In this document: positions 1 through 13,712 of the stretch, one piece after another
Layout of the letters: each line of letters begins with the position of its first letter
How positions within the stretch are numbered: position 1 is the first letter of the stretch
Source: Apostichopus japonicus
Lineage: Eukaryota; Echinodermata; Holothuroidea; Aspidochirotida; Stichopodidae
Length of the DNA: 64,000 bases
Assembly (NCBI RefSeq): GCF_037975245.1
Contig: NC_092580.1
Location: 13,051,501 to 13,115,500, forward strand
Direction of reading: 5' to 3'
Notes under the pieces: model-generated
The model's database searches: none
What the model saw: only the letters and a program-made list of their open reading frames with translations
Told to the model about the DNA's origin: nothing
Program-made: the position numbers and the translations under genes

Positions 1-567
1 TATCATTAAGGAATTTGAAAAATCTTCCAAAAGGGCTTTCAAAAGAAAGTCGTTTGCTGTGGCGATCGTCTGTATAGTAATACAGCACTCAATGTTAGCG
101 CAGTGAGTCTAATGTTATTCCTATAATGTTTGCATTTAAAAAAGAATGTATACAATTAATACAAAGATCGTAACAATAGCTATAGGAAATATCATCCCCC
201 AAAAATTTGTAAAATAAGTACTGAAAATTGCCTTCATGTTTTTTATCTTTTTATTATTTACGTTGTGGTGATTTAGGTTTATTTCTAGCAACTTTGGAGT
301 CAATGTGATTAAGTTTAACTTTAAATAACGAAACTGATGCAGCCAAATACTGGAGAAATTAGTAGCCAAATTCTTGTACCGTGGACCATTGGATGTATCA
401 TGAAGTGACGAAAATTAATAACTTATCAGTTGCATAAAAATGGAAATGTTATTCATTATCAAATATATAAGCAACATGCCTAACAAATGGTTTGAGTGTA
501 TCTCCCGCCCTGCTCGCTAAATAGATTGGAATAGCCAATCCTTATAACCTACCGACCGATGTTTTAA
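1..567. other. No gene recognised
   Basis: AT-rich sequence without a supportable coding exon. Short open stretches such as 136-369 on the minus strand look like chance. Confidence 0.6.
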
Positions 568-757
<190 letters not shown>

Positions 758-1746
758 TGTAGTTTGGAATTTATTATACAAAAATATTAGTTAACCCACA
801 CAATCAAAGTTTCTTTCGAAAATAAAAATAAAATCTCAACAGTGAGGTCTTATATTTGCATGAATATATGTATCCATTACTTTCACATTTGTACACTTAC
901 GAAGAATCAGGTGGGGGGGGGGAGGGAGGGGTGAGTGATGGATTGTTATTTCATTTGGGCTATAATAATTAGCTATAGTAATCAACAACTCTGAAAACTT
1001 TGGATAAGACGTAAACGATGTTTAATTTGTTCATATGGAACTCTGTACTATGATTTTGTATTAAGTAAAGACAATCGACTGATTATTGTAATACCTATAT
1101 GCGGAAGCACTGCATCGGAAGAAACTATATATAGATATATTTATATATATAAATCAATCAAACGTACTCGTATTTTGTTTTCACCACGGGTGCAGGGAGT
1201 GGCTATTGTTTGTGATAGAGGAAGACAAGCATGTGGTTACTTTAGTAAATAATTTAAGGAGCAAAATATTGTCGTCTACTTATAAGTTAAAATTCTGATT
1301 TTTGACTATAAAAAAATCATTTAACTCTACTAAATAATTCATACTTTTTGTTGCTAAGCTATTACATTTTATTTTTTATGTTTTTGTTTTATTATTCATT
1401 TTATTTGTGTGGTTTACAAAATTTAGGAATAAACACATAAATCTGCCCACTCTTTATGCCACACTATACTTATCTGTATTCCAATTATTCTTATAGTATA
1501 AGTTAAAAACACTGACGTATTTGGAATGCTTTCGTTAGGAGTAAAACTAGGGGTATGTTCGCATGTATGAAAGTATGAATTTTCAATATATGTCATAGCG
1601 ATATTTACTGCGACAAGATAAAGCCCACGTATCTTTTACTAATATTTTGTTGATAATTATCTAGAGGCCTATAGAGGCCTATTAATACGCACATCGTGTT
1701 AGACAGACAATTAAACAGGTGGTATACTAAGGCGTATATAAATATG

Positions 1747-1749
<3 letters not shown>
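758..1749. other. No gene recognised
   Basis: AT-rich, with a G run at 912-920. Nothing else stands out. Confidence 0.6.

Positions 1750-1828
<79 letters not shown>
1750..1828. repeat. (TA)n microsatellite
   Basis: An almost uninterrupted TA run of about 79 bp. Confidence 0.95.
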
Positions 1829-1830
<2 letters not shown>

Positions 1831-2426
1831 AACTAGTGACATATTATATATACTCGTACTCACACTTAGTCACTTGTACCCATGCATGTACTTATACCAA
1901 GGTAGGCTTATTTTGTACTTACATACCAGGGGTGTGTTAGATAGATATATACAACGGTTTCGTTACACATCTATCATCTCTTCAATAGATACTTAAAATT
2001 AAATAATCCCTTTTGACGATTTAATCAGTTGATTAACAGTTCTTTTGTTGGTCTTTTCTAGTCCCCAACCCCACCCCTCCCCCTCCCTTATCAAGTGTCT
2101 CTTTTTACACCTATACCGAAAAATTATTTCTATGATTTTGATAAGTGAAAGATGTAAAGAATCACATCCTTACATTGAAGAATGCGTCGTTTCGCGTCGA
2201 AAATTTTAAATTTTGGATATTTGGGAAACGACTGGCAATATAAATAGTATTGTAGAACCTAGTCTTTCGACTGCCTCAAACTGTAGCAGACGACTCGAGG
2301 TATTGCGCAGGCAGATTGTAATCTGATTTGTGTTCAATATCACATTCCTTGGAAAGAAACAATCAGGAACAGGTCGTCGGCAACAAGTTAGTCTCAAAGA
2401 GAGCTGTCTTCGTTGTATATCCATCT

Positions 2427-2645
2427 AAATAACACATCTCTGTACGTACGTACGTACTCATACTGTTGTACCACATAGAAATAACACATCCCTGTACATA
2501 TACGTACTCGTGCTCTTGTACCACACAAATAACACATCCCTGTTCAGTATACGGTATACTCATACTATTGTACCACATAAATAACACATCCCTGTTCATA
2601 CGTACTCATGTTATTGTACCGCATAGAAATAACACATCCCTGCGT
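2427..2645. repeat. Tandem repeat, about five units of 46-58 bp
   Basis: Units start with AATAACACATCCCTG and continue through a variable TACGTACTC part to TTGTACCACA. Starts lie near 2427, 2481, 2529, 2580 and 2627. Unit length varies in the TACGTAC part. Confidence 0.8.
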
Positions 2646-2711
2646 TTACAGAACTATAAGTATCTATTTACCTTTGGGCGAAATTATAGCTGATATTAAA
2701 CTATATAGTTA

Positions 2712-3302
2712 ATTAAAATTAACTTGGGTGGAACGTGAATTGTAAATTTAGTAAGGAAACACAGTTAAGAAACCTCACTGTACCTCCATCCTACCCCCCC
2801 CCCTCCCCGTGCACTCCACCCTTTCCCCAACCCCCACAATCTTACAAAATCATACATCTGATGTTTTTCTTTGTATTCATTCAGAGGTTAATCTTCAGAG
2901 ATATTAACTATATGCCTTAATTATACCGTCGTGCTTAGCGTTTGTACTCGTTCACGTACCCAGATACCAAGGGGGAAGTTTTACTAGGACTCGTACTCAT
3001 GCTATTGTACTCGTTCTACAACTCTGCCTACTACATTTCTATCTCTTCTGGTGAGACAAAAATCAGTGTTTGTATACTTAATATTACTCCAGTTAGTTTA
3101 CATTAACTTGGTTGAAATGTGAAATGTAAATTTACTATGAAGACACACGGGGAAAACTCCTCCTCCCCCCCCCCCCCTTCACCCCTCGACGATCAGCTCC
3201 ACCTCCACTTGCCCCAGCAAAATCATATAGGCCATTCTCAAAGTCATGTTCGCATTCATTCAGAGGTTAAACTTCAGAGATATTGTTATATATATACCGA
3301 GA
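2712..3302. repeat. Direct duplication of a ~215-bp block
   Basis: The block at 2712-2920 (AATTAACTTGGGTGGAACGT, then a C-rich core, then CATTCATTCAGAGGTTAA) recurs in diverged form at 3099-3300. The intervening 180 bp carries TACTCGTACTCATGCTATTG words like those of the neighbouring 2427-2645 array. The whole 2.4-3.3 kb area therefore looks like one expanded repeat neighbourhood. Confidence 0.7.
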
Positions 3303-3776
3303 TGATTTCTCTAGGCCCCTCCGGAATTTGGGAAGGATAATTATAGTATGGCGGGGGAAGAAATTTTCGATTAAATTTCCATTATCGATTCCCAGTTGTA
3401 TAAAATGAAAGCAATGTTATTAACTGCGTGCATCCTCACAGTACAAAACATTGTACTTATATAAACTAATTTCCCTACATGCATTTCCGAGGATCCAGAG
3501 GTCCCATCATGCACTGAAAGCTTTTGATGACGTCACGCGTATAGCGTTAATATCCGAGGTATATTGGCGATAATTATATATGGAGGCCTGGTTATAGGCG
3601 CCAGTGGGAATATGTTAAGATATTCATATATGAGTTGTTTTCGTAAGAGCAGCTGTGAAGATGGTTTGAGGTGGTTGCCATGTTTTTCATTTCATATTAC
3701 GTTAAAGGGTATCAATGTCATAGTTTCCAGTATATGCTGTGGCATATATTTGAATGACTTGTCATATAAATAGAAG

Positions 3777-3975
<199 letters not shown>

Positions 3976-3978
<3 letters not shown>

Positions 3979-5334
3979 GTCTATATGGACACTGATGTTA
4001 TATCAAGAGTGTTGATTCCATCAAAGAAGGTTTCAATTTCACTGTAGGCTTTTATGCATCTTCCATCGAAGAAGATACTTGTCCTATTTTATGACGTCTT
4101 CTGCCGTATATATATCAATAGATATATATAGAGAGAGAGAGATAGATCAATATTGATACAAAAATCAACTTGTCATTATTCGTTTAGTCATTGGTCTAGT
4201 TTTCGGGGAGGCACTGATGTGAACGGAAATATTGCGCAGAAAAACACTGACAAACAAGTGGGGATAATTGATAATGTGTAAATGTTACTCGAAGCAAATG
4301 ACACACGGGAGAAGCCTTCCTCACTATACCCCTTTTCTCCCCCCTTTTTTTCTTTTGTTAAAAGCATGAATAGATTCCTCTTTTCATAAATATACAGTGC
4401 CTCGGTTTGTTGAAATGGAGTACCATTTTCCATTTATTGTACTTAATATATGCCATTTTGTAATATATATATTTTGGCGATTAAATGATGCCCTTATGTG
4501 ATGTACAAGAAATCCATTTGTTGAAAACTTAAAAAAGTCTTTATAAAAAGAATGTCCTTTTGTTAAAAAAAAATAGTTTTAATATGTGGCACCGCCCCCC
4601 ACCCACCTATACCCCCTCCCACACAAACTTGGATATATAGTGATCCATGAGTTCCAGACACACACAACCCGCACACGCACACCCACACATAGGTTAACAT
4701 CTATATTTGCAAATCAAATTGCAATTCTATATACAGGGAAGTGATCTAATAAGGAATAATATATATTGTGCTCAAAAAGTATAATTGAACAGAAATTGTG
4801 TTAGTCACTGATTCATAGCGTAACATGGACACCGAACCGTTACAAATTAGACTCCTAATTCACGGAATGACTTATGCCTCCCATATCTATATATATATTC
4901 AATGGTATAACCCAATGACAATACTCCTCGATACGCACTATAGCCTGCACAGAATAAGGCTACCACTGAGAAGTGATGTTATGTTTTATATCAAGAGGAT
5001 ATATCCCTTTCTCAATCAACTGATTCAATATCACTGAACTTATATTGGACAAGAATTTGACACGAAAAAAAGGGCAAATTGTTAAACATTTTTGTTTCAT
5101 TATCACGGTCGAAACTCATATTCTGTATTATCGTCACATTTTGTTAATTAAATTTTGTCTCTTACAACAAACACGGTTGTGTCAACTTAATGCAGGTCGG
5201 ATTGAACTTGCAAAGCAAATAGATGAACAAGAAACAGATATGACTGGGTATTATATCATCCACCAAAAAAACCTTTCCACAGCGCAAAATATTGGGAAGT
5301 CAACGCCATCTATCCAGTGGAGATAGTGAAGAAG
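3976..5334. other. No gene recognised
   Basis: AT-rich sequence with a short GA run near 4131-4141, C-rich patches near 4595-4620, and CA words near 4660-4690. Confidence 0.6.
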
Positions 5335-5740
5335 CCTGGTGCTTGGTTTTGGAGGTTTTTGGTTGTAGTTTTGGGCTTTTGGTGCTGGTTTTGGCGTTGG
5401 TGTTTGGTGCTGGTGTTGGTGTTGGTTTTGATGTAGGTGGTGATGGTGGCTTTGGCCTTGTTGATTTTAGTTTGCTATTGGTTTTGGTGTTGGTTTGGTA
5501 TAATGTTGGTTTGTATTGGTGTTGGTTTGGTGCTGGTGTTGGTGTTGGTTTTGATGTAGGTGGTGATGGTGGCTTTGACCTTGTTGTTGTTAGTTTTTTG
5601 TTGTTAGTTTGTTGTTGGTTTGGTATTAATGTTTGTTTGTATTGGTTTTGGTGTTGGTTTGGTGATGGTGATGGTTTTGGTGTTATTTGTTGTTTTTTAG
5701 GGGGGGGGGGTCGGTTTTGATGTTGGTTTGGCGTTGCTGT
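5335..5740. repeat. Strand-asymmetric G/T-rich repeat block
   Basis: About 400 bp are composed almost only of G and T on the plus strand, built from GGTGTTGGTTTT-type words. A segment of about 52 bp beginning TTTGGTGCTGGTGTTGG at 5403 recurs at 5526. The block ends in a run of ten or more G at 5701. An open frame (Gly/Val/Phe/Leu-rich, from about 5292) follows from the lack of A and C and is not treated as a gene. Confidence 0.8.
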
Positions 5741-8700
5741 TACTTAATTTCTACAGCTTTTTATGCTGATTTTGACACATGCTTCCTGTTTCATCTGACC
5801 TTCATATTTGAGGATATATGCATGTGGGTGTGTGTGTGTGAGGTGCGATCCGTATAGTGATGTATTGCTTGAAGTAACACGTGTATCATATATTACTATC
5901 ATAGTCTTCGAAACTAGGATAACCCCCCCCCCACCCCCACAGTGGTGAGATAAGTGCGCCACTACTCCGCCCTCCGTCACTGCCTTCTCCCGGTCCGTCA
6001 TGCACCCATTTGACCAACTTCCCGCTTCTGTCACTAATGACTAATTAAATGATAGCAGGAATTACTCACTTCCGTCTACTCAAGGTCAGTACTTTGCATA
6101 GGGGTAGGAGGCTGAAGGGAGGCTGGGGGGGGGGGGGCTGCAGCTCCCCCCAACCAAAAATGTTTGTGAAAATTTGGGCAATATGTTGAGAATTTTTCGG
6201 GCACCTACTGGAAGAAAAATAATTTGCAATGTGTTTTTCAATGGTTAAACTGATATTATTATCATCATTATTATTGTAACGACTTCCCCAAACATTCTAA
6301 CCAATATGGAAGGGTAATACCACGGGAAAAAATTGTATGTTATTGGCATGTGATGTAATAACCGATGAATGCCTATATGATATGTACATTAAGATGTTGA
6401 ACGCGCGCGGAAAATTTTGGTCCTTTTTTTTGGGCAAGTCGTTACAGCCATCCCCCCCCCCCCCCCCCAAGATCAAAGTAGGCTCCTACGCCTCTGGTAT
6501 ACTTTGTGATCACCCCATCTGGCACACTTCACTACTGGTCTGTAACGTATGTATGTTTGTATGTTAAAAACGCGTTAGATGTACTGTTCGATCAATACTA
6601 TCATTTCCGACTACTTACAGTATATACATCAATACATTTGAAAACATATAATGATGGTCACTTAATTAATATATCTGAGTTTAGACTATATATCTATGAA
6701 GTGCATGGGTAAGAATGGCCTGCTAATATACCTCTGTGTTTAGAACTACTTACGACAGATTGGCTTAATAATATAGATAGGTATGTTGTTCGAACTATAA
6801 GGAAGGCTCGACAATGTAAGAAGTAATTATTATGTTGTATCCTTTCATAGTTTCATAGGCATTGATTCCTCACAGTTCATATACCAGCATGTTTGTGTAC
6901 ATAACAGTCCACTGGTGGGTAAAGAACAACTTGTGATAGGATATTTTTAATCTGATCATTTTATCTCAAGTAATATCATATGTCCATTTTTGTCAGGGGA
7001 GTAGATAGGCCTATACATCCAAAAAGTATTGCGGCAAGTGTTTACTTGTTTATGTAGTTAGCTTAAAGCAGTATTCTGCATGATTTTGTTCAGTTCAAAG
7101 AATTATAATAATATGCATACAATATGAACGGTCAAGTAAAAACATTTTCTAAGCTTCTTTAAAGTAACATTCTGCAAGGTTTCATCAGTTTCAAGAATCA
7201 AACTTGTGTCAAGTAGGAACATAGAATTTATTAAGCTCCCTTTAAAGGCATGTTCATAGTTTCTTACGCAGTAAGTACAATATGAAACAAGAGTATAGCT
7301 TTTATTGGGAGGGGGGGGGAGGAGCGGTTTGTTTGGCTAGTTTTGTAGATATTTTACCAAATTTACAAAGCTCTGCTCCCGCTTATATTGCAATTGATCT
7401 GCGGCACAAGAAACGATCATTTTGTTTTGTTTTAGTTTTACCTCAAAAACCACTAATTAGTGATTGGTAATTCCAAGTGCATTTTGACAAGTTAGTCATC
7501 CAGATAGTTATAAGAGAAAGCCCCTACAAAAGTCTAAACGACTACTAATTTCGTAAGATTTTTTTGTTGTTGATAATTTGAAATGATATTTCGACAATTC
7601 AGGATACGACCAGCTGTATAGTTCAATGATAATTAAATATTAAGACAGACTACTTCAGATTCAGCGAAATTATTAATACTGCTGAAAATCTGTCAAAAGT
7701 CTTTGAAATTTCATATGGAAATTTCGTGCGTGGACGACGCGTGGAAGAACTGTTTAATTAGAATTAAATTATAAAAGCCATGGCTTCTTCACAAAGTTAT
7801 TAAAAACAAAACAATATTTGAAATGAAATATTTAATTTCATCCCCTGGAAAATCCAGTCATCATTTGTCTGGTCATGGACATTCGTTGCCATGGTAATAT
7901 CGATTAATATGCCAAAATGAAGTTGTATATGATGATAACTGTAATGACAGCTCCCATATATATACAGTTCCACAATTTCATAGGTTTATATTTTTCGTCA
8001 GAATTCACAAAAGATGTCACGATATATTGTATACGACAGGCCAGGATCAGGTTCGCAACCACTATTTTTTTTTGTGTACTGTGGGAGGGGGAAAGGGTGG
8101 ATCCCTCACGTCCGAGAAATGTTGGTAAAAAATATGAAGGGTGCTTAGAAGCAAAATGGTGCCATATTTTGCTACCTTGATTTTATTCTTCTCACAATCC
8201 ACTCACGATGTATGTTTAGGCCAAATGTCAATGTCAATAATACATGTTTTTTAACATTGATTCCTTATTTCTGACAAATCATTTTCCAACCAACCTATAT
8301 ATAAGAGAGGAAAAAAACAACACTTCAGTTAAGAAACATCAGACTCAGGTCAGAATGAACTATACGACGCCATACTTCCGACACCAGTATATAGATAAAA
8401 GTTACATAGTTTAATTTTGTTGCTAACCAGCAAAAATCAGTGATCCATGGCGTGTTTCATTATAAATTAGGAGGATGTTTTATTTGTACAAAAAATGACT
8501 TGTTTAGTCCTCGTCATTACTGTTTAATATCGCGATATCGTTTAATTAAGCAGGTTTGGCAGGCAAACGATATTAGGAGCAAAGGGTCGCACAGATATAT
8601 CGCGGATATAGGCTAGTATATAGTATTGTAACAACACTATATAATTACACTCATGAATATGTATAGGACTTATTTTGAACATCCGGGGAAAGTAAACATC

Positions 8701-10812
8701 TTTTGGCAACGTTCCAGCACAACATGCCAAATAAGGAAGGCTCATAATGAATAAAATTGATTTATTAACATTATTTTACTAACGATATACTGTGATTTAA
8801 TTCATTAGGCTATACTTTTCTTGATTTTCTAAATTATTTTTTATTAATTCAAACCTTCTCATATAGGGAAAAAAATCCTACATAATTATTCAATTATTTT
8901 TCTGAAACATATTTTTTTTACAATACACATTGCTTATCTGCTGGATTTGCATAACATCCTCCATTGTAGGGTATAGCTTTTTTGCAATTGTTCGCTTATT
9001 TCTGACAATTTTTCATGTAATCTTTTTTTTTATCAAATATTCAATCTCAAAATTCGAAAATTTGATGAGAATGGATCAAAATATTTGGGAATTTTTTGTT
9101 GTTGCATAGAGTTGCTTGATTACCTGCAGTCTAGCTAATGAACAAAAAACTGGTAATACGGGATTTTAGTGTCTGATAAGTAGGCCGGCCTAGTGAAAGA
9201 TCAAACTTATAACATTAAAAGCTTGTTTTACCAAACTATGATTTTTCTTATGGCACATTCTCTATATATTAACGACATCTTGGATTATAACTTAACTATT
9301 TACGTTAACAAATGTAATTAAACTTTTTTTCTGGATTTTTCTCATTTTCTTCATTTAATTCAAACCGCGGAAAGGAGAAAAAGCATATATCCTGCATAAT
9401 TATGCAAGAATTAGAACTCCTCCAAGTGGTTTTCCTTTTCTTAAGTTTCGTAAGTATATACTTAACATTTATTTCTAACAGAACAAAACGGTATAGTTGT
9501 ACAGCATGCCCAGGTCTATCATGTAATAATTAGTATCAGTATAGGAAACATTTATTTTAGTATCTACATCGAATTTGATGCCAAATTTATTCTACACACG
9601 GAGGAAAGTTATACATATATCTGACAACAAATCCAACTTATTTTTTTTTAAGAACGTGACGGTGAATTCTGAATTTGACCACTACGAGGACCAGTGAAAT
9701 AGATAAAACTCGAAAAAGTCGCGACAATTTCTAGAAGGTCAACAACAAGTAATACATTGCTTGTAGCTATATAGGCACTACTTTTACCGAGGGTGGGCGT
9801 ATTGCGATCTAAATTAAACAACAGAATAATTATGACGTCAAATTTGTATTGCGCTTATCTGTGACTCATTGCAGTGTGTGTTAAAGACAGATCATAATGT
9901 GTGTGTTAAATTCACGAAACTATGGCATGTTGTTCCTCAAATTTATAAGCAAATAACATTTTTTTCATGCCTCATATGTGTATTCCAAAAATGTGCGAAA
10001 ATACACTTTTAGAATGTCAAGGAAGACTATACTCTCTAGAGAGATTTATAGAAGTTTCACTCCGATCGAAGAGTGACTTCATGTCAATTTATTACTGTAC
10101 AGCTATATTAAGAGTGAGTATTTCACTCTAATTATGAGCTACAACTTCTGCCCGAATTTTCATTCGGCAGAGAACATTGAATTCTTTCCTTGAGAAGTCA
10201 TTATTCTGGTCACTCTCTAAGAGTGACATTTCACTCTTTGGAATTATGTATACGTAAGCACATGTATAAAGTAAAAGCTGGTGAAGACTGCATAGGGTAA
10301 GGGGCAGAAACGGTGGACGGGGGGGTGGGGGTAATGTCGTGATAATATTGATCTTGCATCGAAGTAAACTTTACAGCGTGGGCTGCGAGCGTATCCAAAG
10401 CATGACTGTCCAAGGCCGAAGCGACACGGTAGCTGGGGCTAGGTGGCTAAACTTCCAGAAAGTGCAATTCAGTCCTGCGCCACAAAAAATTGCATGAGAG
10501 ACCTGAAGCACAATTGTACGTTGATCATTTTGTTATTTCTTCTTGGGAGAACTTCCCAGTTCACACCGTCAACAATCATTGTAAAAATGGTAAAGAAATA
10601 CGTAACGATACACTTTGACGAAACAGTGTGTGGCAGTGTTTATCATTTCCTGAAACTACCGAAATGTATGGTAATTAATTACCTACCGACTGTAGCCCTA
10701 AGAAATTGACCTTTCTGTAACACTATATCCGCAGCCAATTTTGTACTCATACTAATTGCACAGTCTTAGACCCCTTAGGGGCGACGTGAACTTATCATGC
10801 AAATCGTATAAC
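5741..10812. other. Gene-free stretch with C/G homopolymer tracts and diverged repeats
   Basis: G or C runs of about nine or more occur near 5924, 6126, 6452 and 7311. A weak repeat pair (TAATTCAAACC followed by ATCCT-CATAATTA) occurs near 8848 and 9358. A cluster of AGAGTGA/TCACTCT inverted words lies at 10032-10238. No coding exon is supportable. Confidence 0.55.
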
Positions 10813-10855
10813 TATATATATATGTATATCTATATATATATACATATATAAATTC

Positions 10856-10921
<66 letters not shown>
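10813..10921. repeat. (TA)n microsatellite
   Basis: An interrupted, partly palindromic TA tract (10813-10850), then about 60 bp of pure TA. Confidence 0.95.
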
Positions 10922-10924
<3 letters not shown>

Positions 10925-11909
10925 TATCTTACACACACACACAATTGCACACACTCACAAGTCTGAACCCAATCTCACCAACACAAATACATCACAAACT
11001 CCCTTTGTGTGTCTTATATATAGTCTCTCTCAGTAAATAAATGCACGAGACGCAAATAGATAAAGGGCAACACAAAACCCGAAGCGCTCTCCAACCGCAG
11101 TGATTAATAAAACTGCCTCAAATCATCTCGTAATTGAATAACCACCCCCTTGTACATCTCATCCAAGTATTGCCCGAAACAATACGCCGCCTCTTTAAAA
11201 AAAATATATAAAAAAAAGCAGAAGGGGAAATATGAAGAGAGAAACCACGCCAACCTCTGTTGCCCTCTCGAGATCATTGGTATACTGAGAAATGGATGAG
11301 AACTTCCCAAGTTGAAGTTAGCGTTTCTCCCGCAGCAACATTTTCGCGTGAGCGTTTGAGATCGAATCTCTCTCCACACACTTTTTGTTGTAGGGTTCTT
11401 TTTTTTCACTGGTTATTCACATCTTTATACAGACACTGACAGTATATTGTAGCCTATATCGCTTGTACTATATTTGTGACCAGAAAGTCAAAAACCTCTA
11501 CGTCGTTCATCGGTAAGACCCTCTTACCGGGATCAAAGATCATTTTATATAGGCTACCTGTATAGTAAACTTGTGTATATTTCAGCGGCTACATGGGTTT
11601 CAGGTGTACACAATTCAAGTAATAAGTTTATTTAGGCATTTTAATTAACCCAAACCTTTGGTTTCGAGTTATTTTCCCCCCGTATATGTAAACTTGCCAG
11701 GTAGCGTTGCGTCTGTACACTGTAGAATATATATATATATATATACATATATCGATATAGTGACTGTGCTTACACTATAGGCTTACATAGAACTTGGGTG
11801 AACGTAACATCGGTTGAGGGTTACAGTCAAAGCAAAACAGCGAATGGAATTTTATATTCGGATTATTTCGGCCTAAAATGTCTGTTTTGGATCTGACGTG
11901 TTTGAAAAG

Positions 11910-11961
11910 ATGACGACTCTATTTAGTAATGATATTACTCCGGAAGAATCCCAGTTTTTAG
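11910..11961 (+). CDS. Candidate first coding exon of an unidentified gene
   Basis: ATG at 11910 begins MTTLFSNDITPEESQFL and runs into donor TTTTTAG|GTAAGTC (phase 1). A GTAAGT donor directly after a hydrophilic, acidic N-terminus is typical of a short first exon. An upstream ATG at 11878 opens an eleven-codon ORF that ends at 11911, overlapping the candidate start. I cannot name the protein and found no matching downstream exon. Its phase would permit splicing to the PKA-RII phase 1 exons 27 kb away, but nothing supports that link. Confidence 0.25.
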
Positions 11962-12800
11962 GTAAGTCGAGTCTTTAATTTTTTTTGTTTACACTTTTGC
12001 GTGCAATGTGTACGAATTCATATATAATTATGGTATATATATACCGCGGTACTTTAAGTTTAAATATTGAAACTATTTTGATATATCTCCCTTGATATTG
12101 CTGTTCTGTTTGGTTGTTTCTGCCATGGATATTTTAATTATGTTGTTATGCCTTTATCTTCATAGCATATAGTGAACAGTGTATCATTATATATGCATTG
12201 ACGATATAGTTCATTATAGAAGAAACCCTCTAATTAAGATAGTATACAGAAAAGATGGTTTGTAGGCCTATATGTTTTTGATAGTTGTACAAAAGTTCGA
12301 ATTCTTCACTGGGTCTTTTACTCAAGTTTGGATGGTTTGCTTTCATGGATTAACAAATCCAATTTGAAACTTACGAAAATAATGCAAAGTATGTGGAGAC
12401 AATCAACCATATGTTGCTTATTGAAAATACTTAAATTTTCATGTTTTTAATACTTTGAACAAGTCGATAATGTCGAGCGTGCAAGGTGGAGAACAGAACT
12501 ATATAATTTTTCTTTATACTACTATTACTACTACAGTACTACTACATCTTGGGAAGGATCTTCATTATGGTCGGGTTGATTTGTGTGGTCTGATTATATA
12601 AACCAGGGAGTTCTGCAACGGTAATACCCTGCATAAACCACTGAATATAGATAGAAGGCTCGTCATATATTTTTTTTCGTAACCGTATCACGTAGAGCGT
12701 AAATGCATGAACTAAAATATTCCAAATATTGAGCCATTCAGTTACGATAAGAAAATAGTACACTGAGTTGTCTGAATTACCCATAACTTTCACATGTACC

Positions 12801-13232
12801 GTATGCTATAGGGCGTATGCTATAGGGTGTATGCTATAGGGCGTTTGCTGTAAGACGTATGCTATAGGGCGTACGCTAAAGGGCGTATGCCATAGGGGGT
12901 ATGCTATAGGGGGTATGCTATAGCGCGTTTGCTGTAGGGCGTTTGCTACAGGACGTTTGCTATAGGGCGTATGCTATGGGGCGTATGCTATAGGGCGTTT
13001 TCTATAGGGGTATGTTATAGGGGGTATGCTATAGCGCGTTTGCTGTAGGGCGTTTGCTACAGGACGTTTGCTATAGGGCGTATGCTATGGGGCGTATGCT
13101 ATAGGGCGTTTTCTATAGGGGTATGTTATAGGGCGTATGCTGTAGGGCATATGCTATAGGGCGTGTGCTATAGCGCATTTGCTGTAGGGCGTTTGCTATA
13201 AGGCGTTTGCTATAGGGCGTATGCTATAGGGC
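12801..13232. repeat. 14-bp minisatellite, about 31 units, with higher-order duplication
   Basis: The consensus unit is GTATGCTATAGGGC, varying mainly at positions 3 (A/T), 8-9 and 13-14. A block of about eight units is itself repeated: 12907-13017 and 13021-13131 are nearly identical, including the one-base-short unit that reads TAGGGGTATG. The array has no spacers and no coding frame. Confidence 0.9.
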
Positions 13233-13387
13233 TCAGACAGTACGTGTGTATACATACCGAGGGCTTACGATACCGGGTATACACAACTATACCACATGGT
13301 ACTACATTATTGAACCAATAATAAGGAGGGGGTGGGTATCCTGTCGATAAACGAATCAGCTTTTGGTATTCTGTACCCATGAAAAGT

Positions 13388-13712
13388 TTCTCCTATCGTC
13401 ATATTCGAATCATAATTTCCACATTGTACCGGATGCAATATTTTTAACCACCTGATCGTTTTATATCGACTCCCCCTCTTAAATCTCCCCTCCCCTTATA
13501 TATAGTTGCTTTACATATGTATATATAGGTCGATATCTTGGACTAATATCTTTCCTTTCGTCTTATTCGAATCATAATTTCCACATGGTACCGGATGCAG
13601 TATCTTTAATCAGATGAAATGTTGTATATCGATCCCTCCCTCTCCCCTTCAAATCCCCCTTTCCCCTATATATGCACATGTCTTTACATATGTAGATGTA
13701 GGCCTATATGTG
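13388..13712. repeat. Tandem duplication of a ~165-bp block
   Basis: The shared core ATTCGAATCATAATTTCCAC followed by GTACCGGATGCA starts near 13402 and 13566. Each copy continues through a C-rich CTCCCC stretch into CTTTACATATGTA and then TAGG. The copies are diverged by substitutions and small indels. Confidence 0.8.

Noticed and set aside
5292-5720. 142-residue Gly/Val/Phe/Leu-rich plus-strand frame
   Set aside because: The frame stays open because the DNA is almost only G and T; no start context, homology or splice structure supports it.
12801-13232. CRISPR-like array
   Set aside because: Units are contiguous 14-mers without spacers, and this is animal DNA.
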